Source: Apophysomyces variabilis
Lineage: Eukaryota; Mucoromycota; Mucoromycetes; Mucorales; Mucoraceae
Length of the DNA: 64,000 bases
Reading direction: 5' to 3'
Assembly (NCBI GenBank): GCA_002749535.1
Contig: MZZL01000106.1
Coordinates: 150,082-214,081 of the forward strand
In this document: positions 1-10,681 of the stretch, piece by piece
Layout of the letters: every line of letters begins with the position of its first letter
Numbering within the stretch: the stretch's first letter is position 1
Made by a program: the position numbers and the translations under genes
The notes under the pieces: generated by a model
The model's input: the letters and a program-made list of their open reading frames with translations, nothing else
Told to the model about the DNA's origin: nothing
Databases searched by the model: none

Positions 1-2479
1 TCGTGTCGAGGATGCTTTAACCTTAATTATAAAGGAAAAGTAACGGTGTGGGCACACGAATTTTCTGAATAATTGCACAGAGATCACTGTATTTCTACCC
101 GTTGAAATCTATTAATATCTAAGAACAATAGCACATCGCTTCGATAGTTGTGCTTTTGGGCTGCAGTTAAGCTATATGCTTTGGACGGCATTTCATTGGT
201 GTAGCCTGGTCTGACCGCAAAATCTTTGATTGCTAATTGGACAAAGCTTTGTGGTATCAGACTAAAATACGCAGTATCAACAATAGATGATCCTCACCTT
301 TCTTTCTTCGGGTTATGATCTCTCGTCTTCCGTTTTACCTTGTTTCTGTTTTTCTCTGCCTTCCCCGGAGATCAGCACTCGGAAAGTGATATGGTTGCAG
401 TGCTAATGGATCCTTCAACGTGCATTGTATGCTCATTTTATCATTGCTCTTCTTCAGAGATGTGGGCGTGGAATATCCTGCCACGTGCTGCATCTGGTGG
501 CTCGTGTGTTAAACGCTCTATGATGACTGTGGTAGAATGGCTACCCATTATATCATATATCCAGACGGCAATTTCTGATGAAGCTAACCTCTCTTGAATT
601 GATACGAGCTGTTTATGTAGGCGTGCATCGAATTGCTGCCAAGATGTACCTCGTTTCATAGAAAGGTCACCATTGTCTCTCCCAGAACAGGTCCATTTAT
701 GATCTTGAATTTGGCCGTGTTTCTCATTTCCGAACAGGTACTGAAAACGTTTGGCCCTTTTACTGAAACTGGCCATGTACGCGTGAAACCAGCGTGTAAT
801 ATCGTTATTCTATCGTTCTGTAGAGGAGGATTTGCAGACGACTTGCTTCATGCAATTGCATTCAACGCAAACATCTCTTGTAAGCTATGTACTTACAAAA
901 GGAAATAGCATACGCTCAAGATGAAAATGTCATATTTATATCCTAATTTGGGACGTTTGTTGGATAAAATTGGTCATTAGTTAGTTATACATTTGCAAGT
1001 TTTGTAAGCAAGCACAATAAATGTTATGCATGAATGAGAAATCAGTAGTGAGTGCTTAACAAAAGTAACAGCGAGCTTGGAAAATAAAGCAGCTGTTATA
1101 AGCCCATTGTAAGAAGTCTACTTCCCTCATTAAAACTAGCATTCACTTGTGAAGTGAAAATCAAATTGCGTTTTTTGGAATTGCTTAAACTATTATATAT
1201 ACATCAATGAATATTTTATCAGCATCGTTAGAATGACAGAATTCTGTTGATCAAAGAATTGATCTAAACCTTTCCAGTAGTTTTTTTTTGGAATGGTTTG
1301 TTGTCAAACGACTCAAATCATTTTTACAATCTGACAGTTAGCTAATGCTGAGATGCATTCCGTGAGGTTGTACGATTTTCGAGTAGTTCAACAAAATTAA
1401 GTAAACAGAAGTAGCCAGGTGTGCTATATTGAGTTAGATCGGATTGATCGGAGCGCATGTAAATGGATCTCATTCGCGGTTTCAATAAGCTTCACAGTGA
1501 ATAGTGACAACTGCAATGCAAATTAAACGTATGGTTACTACGTGCTGCTTAATTCTAGCACTCGGAATTATCCAACTTCGCGACATGCACCCTTTGTCCC
1601 ACTACCACATTTCTTATTTTCCACAGCTGTGACCCTGTAATACAATGTAATATCTGCAATAATGCAGCCATCAGTAGGCTCCAGTATCGCTTCTGCTCTC
1701 TTTGCCAGGGCCAAGTTTCAGTATTTTGATTGGTAATGATGCTATAATATTTCCCACAAGGGCTATTATTGGTTAAGTTTTCATCTACGACATGTTGGCT
1801 GTACGTTTGGAGCGGTGATCACAAGGGAAAACAAATATGCGTTGTGCCCAACAATCCTCATCACTCTCCGTATCTATTAATCTACTTGTAGTTGCTTACC
1901 GCCGTACAATTCTTCTGAAACATAGGCTAATGTTACACCCAGATTCAGAACGCATTGTTTGCCTTTAGCAGGCTTGAAACTTTCAACGCCGTCAGACAAG
2001 CTTAACAACCTTTGATGGCCGGAATGTGCCGCATCAAATTCTAAGCAAAACTTCCGTGCAGACGTCAAAATCCGCATAGTAAAGAACAGTATATCTTTAT
2101 ATTGAGCATGGCCTGCTGCATATGGCTTTTGACATGAATCAATCATGATGCGCGGGTATCACGGTTTGCTGACGTTCCGTATCTGTAAATAAAACCTTCT
2201 TTTTAAGTTTCTAGCCTTTACATTGCATATTCTTAGAAGGACGAGTCATGGCCTTAAATCTGAAATTCGACATCAGATATCCCACGTCCGGTATATCTTG
2301 ACACTGTTCATTGTTTCTTTCACTCTTTACTCAATTACCTGGTTACGTAAGTATTATTTGATTAATTTTCAGCCTCTATCCAAGTTTTGTGAGCAGCATT
2401 AAGGATACGACAAGTGAATTTTGACATACTAGTACGACACCTATCACTTAACATAGGTTCTTTGACGTAGCGAAAAAAA
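1..2479. other. Gene-poor region, no supported gene
   Basis: No gene could be supported here. Two minus-strand open stretches look somewhat protein-like. At 776-441 about 111 codons read openly, and the frame one base away then stays open to about 350, as if a coding sequence had suffered a frameshift. At 2146-1877 about 89 codons are open. Neither has a recognisable domain, a clear start context or flanking exons that join in frame. They may be relics of old genes or transposons, or chance. Confidence 0.4.
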
Positions 2480-4685
2480 ATGGTGAAGGTTGAAAACCAA
2501 TACACTACTGCAAATGGTAATAGTCTTTACGATATCAAGAAAGATAACGAATAGCCCAACAGCAAAACGCGGAAACAAAGAGGACACTGTTATTCGTCAT
2601 CTACAGCTTGTGGATGAGGATGGAAACTTTACGTAGGTTTACGCTGCTTCAAAGCAAAAGCTTCCCTAATGATAAATTTGCTTATTCTATCTCATAGAAA
2701 CGCGCTGCCTAAGCACATGCGTCAATGGGGCTTAGATAATGCTGGGCGTGGACACCATGTCGTTTCAATTATTGGTTCTCAAAGCACTGGCAAAAGTAAG
2801 TCCAGGATACTTCTTAAGCGATAAAATCCATATGTTTGATGAACCATGTTTAAGGTACTCTTTTGAACGAGCTTTTTGGCACGTGTTTCGACGTGATGGA
2901 TCTAAAAAAACGCGGTCGGACGACGAAGGGAATCTGGATGTCCCGTGCTAAAGGAATGTCTTCACTCGCCCTTGACCTTGAAGGTGCAGATAGCTTTGAC
3001 CGTGACGAAGACACAGATTTTGAAAGCAAATCTACGCTATTTGCCTTGGCGATAAGTGATGTCATGATTCTCAATCTTCGGGAAAATCAAATTGGGCTAC
3101 GAGCAGGAGCCGACTTCGAATTGCTTAAAACGGTCTTTGAAGTCAATCTTCAACTATTCCAAGGTTCTCTAGCGTAAGTGTATATTTTAAAATAATACGG
3201 CAGAGAAATAGATAGACAGGAACAGAGTGAATAATATGGTTTGTTTATTCCCCATAGCAAACACAAAACACTGTTAATGATCATTATTCGTGATTATGGA
3301 AATGAAACTCCTTTAGAGGACTTGAAGAAAATTCTCGACAAAACGTTTGAGCGGATCTGGTCTAAACTTCCTAAGGTATGCTTTACCAAGGTTGCTTGTT
3401 TGCATATCTCTAACTGATTGCTCTAGCCAAGAGATCTTAAGAACTGCAAGATATATGACTATTTTGATGCTGAGTATATCGCTTTACCCGACAGAAAAAA
3501 TGCTTTATCAGAATTTAAAACGGAAGTTGCGCGACTCCGTCATAGGTACGCCTGAAGATTTACAAAAGGACGATCCTAATATGTGCGTTAAAGGTTCAAA
3601 GATCCTAATGATGAAAACTACATATTCCGGCCTTGTTATTTCAAGTGTAGTACTGCCGATACATATGATACGAATCTCTCTAATATTTGGGAGCTGATTT
3701 GGACAAACAAAGATCTTGATTTGGCAACCAAACGGGTATCCATATCTGAAAGTAGATGTGAAGAAATATTGGAAGTAAGCTGTCCCTGATACGAATTAGA
3801 TAGCGTTATACCTACTTCACCTATAGAATACTTTGGCAGACTTTAAGCAGAAAATTCAAGGTGTGAAACACTCGCTACAAAACGACGAAATCATCCAGGA
3901 TCAAGGCGAACAACTTAAGAGTTATTCGAACGATGCAATGGGAACATACGATCACATCGCGTCGTATTATGATCAAAGAGTGTATCAAGAAAAACGAGAG
4001 GCACTCCTCGAAAAAATTAACAGTGAACGACAAACGTGCTTTGGCTTACACCTGAAGAATTTGCGCAGAAAAGCGATCAATAAATTCAAAGACGAAATGA
4101 GGGTATTAACTAATGAATTTCAGTGATGCTATTCTAAAACTGCGTTTAGGCTGTACTATCTCAAGATTCATACGATTTCAATAGAGCTCTAACAACTTGT
4201 TTCGATGACTGCAATCATTACTTTAATACTTATTCCAAAGGTACACTATAAATTATGTAACAACGAATTAACGTTTACATTTAGTCAACGGCATGCAGGA
4301 TAGCAATCAATACGAGCTTTTCATCAATGAGCTGAATACGGAAAGAAGGGCATATGAACAAGAAGAAAAAAGGCGTCAGGAACGCGAACAAGAAGAAAAA
4401 AGACGTCAGCAACGCGAACAAGAGGAAAAAAGACGTCAGCAACGCGAACAAGAAGAAAAAAGACGTCAAGAACGCGAACAAGAAGAAAAAAGACGTCAGC
4501 AACGCGAACAGGAACACATAGAGCAGAAAAGTACTGCAGTTAGAAATGCAGCTGTAGGAGGTGCGATCGCAGGTGCCACAAGTGTTGTCTTGGTTGTAGG
4601 AGGTATTGCAGCAGTTGTCGTTGCAAAGAACCCTGCTCCAATTGTACGAATAGCTAAGGAAATAGTAGAAAAGGCTGTACTCTAA
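2480..4685 (+). CDS. Short Sey1/RHD3-type dynamin-like GTPase with charged repeat and one hydrophobic tail
   Basis: Ten exons: 2480-2516, 2563-2632, 2698-2795, 2855-3173, 3258-3375, 3427-3545, 3594-3774, 3827-4102, 4150-4240, 4285-4685; 569 aa. Sey1/RHD3/atlastin GTPases fuse ER tubules. The G domain is complete by motif: P-loop GSQSTGKS (about 62-69), TTKGIW switch region, LDLEGAD (108-114) and the guanine-specifying RD in IIIRDYG (about 186). A shortened helical region follows, with KREALLEKI as in Sey1. The last exon is unlike the family: five copies of a ten-residue [10 protein letters not shown] unit, then one Gly/Val-rich hydrophobic stretch (about 523-550) and a short tail. As I know the family, canonical Sey1 is nearly 800 aa with a longer helical bundle and a membrane hairpin, so this is probably a shortened paralogue. 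The G domain is secure; the start and smallest exons are less so. Confidence 0.82.
4356..4510 (+). repeat. 30-bp coding tandem repeat, five units
   Basis: Five nearly identical 30-bp units in the last exon of the Sey1-like gene. Each encodes EQEEKRRQ followed by E or Q and R. The units differ at only a few bases, which suggests recent expansion or homogenisation. The encoded stretch should form a long, highly charged helix between the GTPase part and the hydrophobic tail. Confidence 0.9.
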
Positions 4686-5036
4686 GTCAAACTGAGTGCT
4701 CCAGCCTTTGAGAGCTAATAAGACAACCAAAGTAAAACTTCAGACAAAATTTCCTAAATTCTATTACCGTAACCGTGTTGGATAGCCTATATAAAATGAC
4801 TACAAATAAAACCCTGCTGAAAAATAAGAAAATAAGGCTGAAGCAACAGCTTGCACAAACATTAGGTTATGCACTGAATGTATCATGCAAAGAGAGTTGT
4901 TACTTTGAGTGTGAAGAATCCAACCAACTTTTGCTGTGTGTCTGCCCAAATGGCTGTGCCCCTTAAAAAGAATAGTCCTTCCTCATCATGCGTAATAAAT
5001 CCTTGACACCCTAGTTACTTTCGTTTTATCAACAAT
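4686..5036. other. Intergenic between Sey1-like and Tubby-like genes
   Basis: About 350 bp. A cysteine-containing open frame of 56 codons from an ATG at 4796 ends at 4966. It has no recognisable domain and no supporting splice structure, so I do not call it a gene. The rest presumably holds the 3' end of the upstream gene and the promoter of the Tubby-like gene. Confidence 0.4.
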
Positions 5037-6476
5037 ATGAGCAGCGAATCCACTTCGCAAGTATTCCATCCACAACTTTCCACAGCTACGTTTGCAATGC
5101 CGTTTCCCGACATGGATTCGGATGATGAAGGAAACGAGCAACAGGAACAAAATGCACCCGTCAGGCCCACCAATGAAGATCCTCCTCATACCGTCAGGGT
5201 ATCTCGTCCAGTACCCCCCATCGACTTTATATTACAACGACCGCTTGCCACCGTCAAAGACCTGCATGACCTTGCTTTCCGGTAAGCTTGGCATATAGCG
5301 GGTCAGATCTGTCAAACTGAGGAATGGGTTTCATTTTCTCCTAGACCAGCAGCCCTGAACACACGCGTGACCTGTCGCATTCATCGCTTCCGCGATGGTC
5401 TAGATAAACTGTATCCTCAATACAAGTTATACATAGAAGACCTGATCACAAGAGAGATACATCATGTCATGACCGCTCAGAAAAAGCGTAAAAGCCAGAC
5501 GAGTTACTATACCATTACCGGTGTTATCAACGAATCTCCCGAGGGTGATCCCAACTCGGCACAGTCTGTGGTCTTAGGCAAAGTGAGGTAGGATTCGATT
5601 TGCCCTTTTTTTGTCATTGTTATGGATGTGTGCATTTCTGAGAATGGAATGGTTAAAAAGGTCCAACTTTTTGGGAACAACATTCGTCATCTATTCACAT
5701 GGGCGCAATCCAATGAAGAAAGAAGGCCTTACAAACAAAAAGTCAGATTTACCTATCCGTGAAGAGCTTGGGGCGGTCCTTTATGTAAATTCGCTTGCTA
5801 AGAGCAGATGACCATTGTAAGTTGATGGCTAATATATGGGCAATGGATCGTTTAGGACCCGAATGTATTTGGATTCAAGGGGCCCCGTAAGATGACTATA
5901 TTAATGCATACATTAACTCGAGATGGCAAACGACCGGAGTTTCGACCAGCCACGGTAAAAGGGAAACTGTTTATGGAAGAACTGAATTGGAGTAAACCTC
6001 TTTGGGACTTAGGAGGCTGAGACATTGTTAAGTAAATACAAGGATGGAGGTGCACGCGACCTCTTGATTCTGCACAACAAGAGTCCGCAATGGAATGAAG
6101 GTAAACAGATGAAGAACAGCCTAGCGAAGGAGGAATACAAGATCTTTTTAACATCATCTTTTCTGGCCATGCGGCGCCCCCCCTTTTTTTTCTTGATAGA
6201 AACCCAGTCCTTTGTGCTTAACTTCAATGGACGTGTAACACAGGCATCTGTCAAAAACTTTCAGATTGTCCATGATAATGATTGTGAGTAACAAAGCTAT
6301 GTATCACAGACAAAGTGAACTAAATGATTTCAAAATTATTAGTGGACTATATCGTCATGCAGTTTGGCCGTATTGAGCGAGCTGTGTTTACTATGGATTA
6401 CAAATATCCTATTTGTCTCTTGCAAGCTTTTGCAATTGCCCTTACCTCATTTGATGCAAAGCTAGCATGCGAATAG
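5037..6476 (+). CDS. Tubby-like protein (Tubby C-terminal domain)
   Basis: Seven exons: 5037-5281, 5345-5587, 5661-5784, 5856-5954, 6013-6100, 6200-6283, 6343-6476; 338 aa. Tubby domains form a beta-barrel around a central helix and, in animals, bind phosphatidylinositol bisphosphate. After an acidic, disordered N-terminus of about 80 residues the whole domain reads through the spliced exons: [77 protein letters not shown] and the terminal DYIVMQFGR...FTMDYKYP...[16 protein letters not shown]. These are family hallmarks and end at the usual C-terminus. Exon 3 could be misread to run into a stop at 5809; a donor at 5785 restores the [10 protein letters not shown] block. The cellular role in this fungus is not evident from context. 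Confidence 0.93.
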
Positions 6477-6744
6477 AAAAATAAAAAGAAAAATAAAAAG
6501 CTTTTTTTGTCGATAACATTCGCGATGTGATGTTTCGTCACTTGCATTTCTTCTTCTGTGGAGTGGTTTGTGTACACAATGATCCCTTTGTTCCATAAAA
6601 GGAATTCGCGTTCGCCACTGAAAAAACGCCCTCGTTTTTTTTGGGCATTTAAAGGTCGGATCCCAGTCCGGGCATTTCGCCTTCTTCCTTTCTTTTTCCA
6701 ATCGCTATAGTCTCTTTTACATAACCTCTGTCTCTTCTTCGACA

Positions 6745-7620
6745 ATGGCAACCGTAGCTAACGTAAGAAGACCTAATCGGAATGAAAGACGACGTCAAGC
6801 CAAAGAAGCCAAGCGGTTTGAAAAGCGAATGAAGGCTGGAAACCTTGTCATCGTTGATGCACCAATGATGGTCGCCGAAAAATGGGTGGATGCACCATTA
6901 GCCGTTTCTAACAAGAACTCTCAAGGCTTGGAAACCATCGAGATCATTGAGGACAATAAGCTAGCCGATAGATTATCAGTCAAATCGGCCAATCAAGAAC
7001 AAGATGCACATCCTGCAGTGTCTGTGCTTTTGCCTACAGAAGCAAATGGCACCTGCCCTGACGACAAGGATGAACAAGAGAAGGGACAAGAACAAGAGCA
7101 CGTACAGCAAGACAAAGAAAAGGCACTTTCAACGACAGAGAGCGGGGAGGATTCGGCGACAGTGGCATCGGCAGAAGAGGAGCCTGAAGAACGAGATGAA
7201 GCTGATCCGCTGCGGTCCTGTGGGAAGAACAAGAAACAGGAGCAGGGCCAGATGTCTGAACCCACACCTCCCTCATCCGTCAAGGAGGCCGGGGCCACCG
7301 AAGCACTTTGTGTACAAGCAGCAGCATTTACTGTCACACCATGTACGGAAGGCGTTTCCGATGATGATGACATTGAGGTCATCACTGTAAGAGAACTCCC
7401 GATGGTCTATAGCGAGAAAAAATCCAAAATGGAATTGCCGAAACGTGGATTTGAACAAACAAAGAAATCCAACATCAAGTTGTTACCGATATTACAAAAA
7501 ATCACACCCAATAGTAATCCAAAGTCAGTATCCGACGATGCCAACATGAAGAAGAAGAAGAAAAATAAGACAGGCATCTTCGGTCTTCTGAAGAAAAAGA
7601 AAAGCAACAAAAAGGTATAG
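6745..7620 (+). CDS. Unknown acidic protein with lysine-rich ends
   Basis: Single open frame of 291 aa starting at an ATG just behind a pyrimidine-rich leader. I do not recognise it. The N-terminus (about 1-30) is strongly basic, rich in Arg and Lys. The middle (about 85-165) is rich in Glu, Gln, Asp and Ser and probably disordered. A short hydrophobic/acidic block IEVITVRELPMVYSEKK lies near residue 215. The C-terminus carries two lysine clusters around GIFGLL. Such composition occurs in nuclear or nucleolar proteins, but no domain supports a function. Length, start context and position between two plus-strand genes support a real gene. Confidence 0.6.
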   Translation: MATVANVRRPNRNERRRQAKEAKRFEKRMKAGNLVIVDAPMMVAEKWVDAPLAVSNKNSQGLETIEIIEDNKLADRLSVKSANQEQDAHPAVSVLLPTEANGTCPDDKDEQEKGQEQEHVQQDKEKALSTTESGEDSATVASAEEEPEERDEADPLRSCGKNKKQEQGQMSEPTPPSSVKEAGATEALCVQAAAFTVTPCTEGVSDDDDIEVITVRELPMVYSEKKSKMELPKRGFEQTKKSNIKLLPILQKITPNSNPKSVSDDANMKKKKKNKTGIFGLLKKKKSNKKV

Positions 7621-9513
7621 TACACGGACTATTTGTCAGGCACATGAAACCTAAATTAGGCAAATGGCCGCCCTTTTTTTCTTTCTCTTTTCCACAGACC
7701 AACAAAGAGACAAACATCAGCAGTACCCCACTCTCTGCTACTACTGACAAAACAAACAAGCGCAAGTCTTGGCTTATTTGGAAAAATATGTAACAGAATA
7801 ACCGCCTTCTCCTTCTCGCTCTCCCTCTTTGTTTCATAAGAAAAACACAAAAAATTAGGATGTAGTTCCCCTCCCCAATCCATTTTTCCTTTGTAAATAG
7901 TAAAAATTTTTAGTTTTGATCATCCCCATATATATACTTTTTTTTTATTGAACCGCTATTGCGTGCTTATTCCGAACAAACTTCTCTGGTCTTTGATCAC
8001 TCATACAAGGATAGACGTAGTGAGAAGTACAACTGTGGTACAATCCTTCTCGGCCGCGCTTTATTCGTTGAAAAAATTTAATAAAACTCAAATCGCTAGA
8101 CCTGATATATCTTCAACGCCGCGCATGATCAATCAATTCCTTTTCTTGTTATCTTCCGAGGGATAACTAGGGTCGGAACAATCGCAGGATATCATAGTGG
8201 GTTTATCGTATGTTTCAAGCATTCTATTGTCCAAGAGATCATGTCAAGTAAAATCTCTCAAGAAAAGGAAAAACGCACTATGAAAAGCCCCTGATATAGT
8301 CTCTGTGGTATTCTTTCAGCGGCGCCAATATTTGAAACGGCGTGGCGATTCCAACCGTCGCTCACTCTTCACCATTAACAAAGTGCGCTGTTTTGGTCAT
8401 TGTCACGGATGCCATCCGCCCGTGAGTTAGGAAGTCTTTTGTAGATTCCCTGTGTGAACAGTAACTGCCTGCTCTATTCGGGGTAACGGTGTTTCGCCTA
8501 GCAACTTGCCGATAGCCAGATGTCAAGTTTATGCCGAAGAAGTAGTTTGGGTGTGATTGCACACCCAAACTGCATTAAAAAACGGTGCATCAAGTACGAA
8601 ACATCAATCATGTCTAGCGTTTCGCTAGTTTGTATAATCGAAAGAAATATTGGATTTAAAAGGGAGTGTTGGGTTTTTAAAACCTGCGAGCCTGAACAGT
8701 CGGATTTTTCTGTCATTCATCATGATCGTCTGTACTTGGTCGATACTCTATAAAGATAGATCATAGTTTTTCGCTCAGTAAATGGTCCATCAAAAAGTCC
8801 CCAAGTCGGTTCAAGTCGCTTTCCGCTTGATCTTTGTTCGCTTTGTATTTGATTTGGCTCGATTCTAAGAGGAATAGCACCTAAGCAATGATTGTCTCAC
8901 AGACCATGTCACCCGGTGTGCCCATGGTGCTGTTCGTACATGCCATGCTAGAGATTGAAAGTTTTATAGTTTCTTAATATCGTGTTTAATTCGGATTGCA
9001 GCTCTGAGAATAATGTGGGACAACGCGTGCGCTCGGGAAAAAGTGTAGGCTAAAAGAAAGGATAGTTATTGGTCATAATCATTTCTGGAGTATGACCTTT
9101 ATGCGGATATGTTATTTGTGTGCTAAGCTCACAATTGCGCTTAAGCAAAAGGGAGTTTGTGATCATGTATTCCATATGGGCTTCCTGAGCAGACCAAGAT
9201 TTACACATATCGTGCGCTCTTCATTCGTTCATTTGCACGTGTACCACTATCGGCTACACCGGGGAATGTACCTAAACCCATGAGTCATACGTCTTTCTTT
9301 TTGAAAATGATCGTCTTCCATCCTTTCAAAAAAAAAAGAGAGAGAAAGACAGACATCGGGATAAGTGCGGAAACGGAGGCAAAATAAGCGATCACAAAAC
9401 AAAGAAAAAAAAATTAATAGAAAAAAAGGGTCAACACTGGAGGGGCCCGTCTCATTTTTTTTCTTTTCTCTCCGATATGGTCATGCCCATCTCTCGCCAT
9501 TGTCTATGAAAAG
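7621..9513. other. Long intergenic region with a perfect hairpin
   Basis: About 1.9 kb with no supported gene. It contains T- and A-rich tracts and a perfect 11-bp inverted repeat at 8545-8570. The last 200 bases before the bZIP gene carry purine runs (about 9328-9430) and then a T/C-rich stretch (about 9455-9475), as expected of a promoter and 5' leader in this genome. Short open frames in all directions lack domains. Confidence 0.5.
8545..8570. repeat. Perfect 11-bp inverted repeat with 4-nt loop
   Basis: GTTTGGGTGTG, the loop ATTG, then its exact reverse complement. Transcription in either direction would give an 11-bp stem. It lies deep in intergenic DNA, and no downstream U-tract or flanking gene explains it as a terminator. 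Confidence 0.7.
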
Positions 9514-10406
9514 ATGACCGATAATGAAGTCTACGATGCAACTAAAACAACCCATGCTGCTTTTAGCGACACCAAGGGGATCAGTCTCTTTCCTCCGCTC
9601 GACAGTTACATGATTAGTCCGTGCGATATACCTACGTCTTCTTCTTCTTCTCCATATGCCTACGACGCTTCTTCACGAAGCCCCATGGCTATTCAAATGC
9701 CGTATATGCAGGACGAATCGTCTCCTTCTTCTCAAGAAACGAGAAATCCAAGTCCCAGTGTCATGGCACAGTCGACATTGGCAACAGCAGGGATGGCGAC
9801 GACGACAAACCATAGCAATACGACGATGCCAGCCAACTCTCCCGATGGCCATGCCATGACGTCCATGAGTTTTAACATCTCATGGGGCGGCAATGATAGA
9901 CCTCCTGTTGAGGTTCATCCTGCCGAAGAAGAATTGCCTCTCATGCCAACCAAACCGTTACCAAAACCTCGGGGTGTAAGGAAACTACCTGAACCTGAAC
10001 CAGCAGAAGATGGAACCATTGATGAAGATGTCCTCAAACGCCGCAAGGTAAAAGAAAGAAAGAAAGAAATTGAAAAAAAAAGAAGTCTATTAACGGAGTA
10101 AATGAATTTGTCCCCATCAAAAAACAGAATACCTATGCTGCACGACGATCACGAATGAAAAAGTTCCTTAACGTCCAAAACTTGGAAAGCCGAGTTACCC
10201 ATCTTCAGTCTGAAAACGCCAAACTCGTATTAAACAATGCCGTACTCGAATCCGAGAAGAAAAGTCTGTTAGCAAAAGAAGTCGAGTATAAGAAACGGAT
10301 AAAACAACTCGAAAGCATCATCAAAGGCTCCGGTTCCAGTCCTGCTTCAGAGCCTTCCAGTACAACCTCTTCAGAAACAATGGAAGCATGGGTCATAGGT
10401 CAGTAG
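9514..10406 (+). CDS. bZIP transcription factor, Gcn4/CPC-1 type
   Basis: Two exons: 9514-10047 and 10128-10406; 270 aa. The first exon encodes a Ser/Thr/Pro-rich region with acidic and hydrophobic patches typical of activation domains, then a proline-rich stretch and KRRK. The 80-nt intron splits the basic region. After it comes NTYAARRSRMKKF with the bZIP signature N179, A182, A183, S186, R187, then a leucine-zipper heptad region (about 193-238). KRRK-NTxAARRSR is the Gcn4 class, which controls amino-acid biosynthesis genes in yeasts and moulds. Reading through the intron gives a stop within 18 codons, so an unspliced transcript would encode only the activation part. DNA-binding class is certain; orthology to Gcn4 is likely but not proven. 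Confidence 0.92.
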
Positions 10407-10548
10407 CGAAGCTCTGTCATACACCCTTCCTTCATCTTCCCCGCCACCAAAAACACACATATACACCAACATCCTTTTGTTTTTCTTTTTATTTTTGTCA
10501 AATGAATAGCAATGCCTTTTTCTTTCTCTTTTCTCTTGTTTTTCTTTA

Positions 10549-10631
10549 TTTTTTTTTCCTTTAAAGAAGAAGGACGTATATATTTTGCCAAAAAGACGTA
10601 AACTGTAAAAAAAGCCAAAAAAAAAAAAAAA
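10549..10631. repeat. Solo copy of the 98-bp repeat core
   Basis: A T-run, about 60 bp of unique sequence including GGACGTATATATTTTGCC, then an A-run. It matches the core of the five-unit array at 11706-12227 in the same orientation, with one substitution in the unique part (aaag for aaaa) and different homopolymer lengths. It sits between the convergent 3' ends of the bZIP and beta-adaptin genes, more than 1 kb from the array. Confidence 0.88.
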
Positions 10632-10681
10632 GGCAACAGAGTATAGTGGTTGTTCCTTTTTTTCCTTTTCTCTCTTTTTCT

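Noticed and set aside
4775..4966. Small cysteine-containing frame after the Sey1-like gene
   Set aside because: No signal peptide, no domain and no conserved spacing of cysteines that I recognise.
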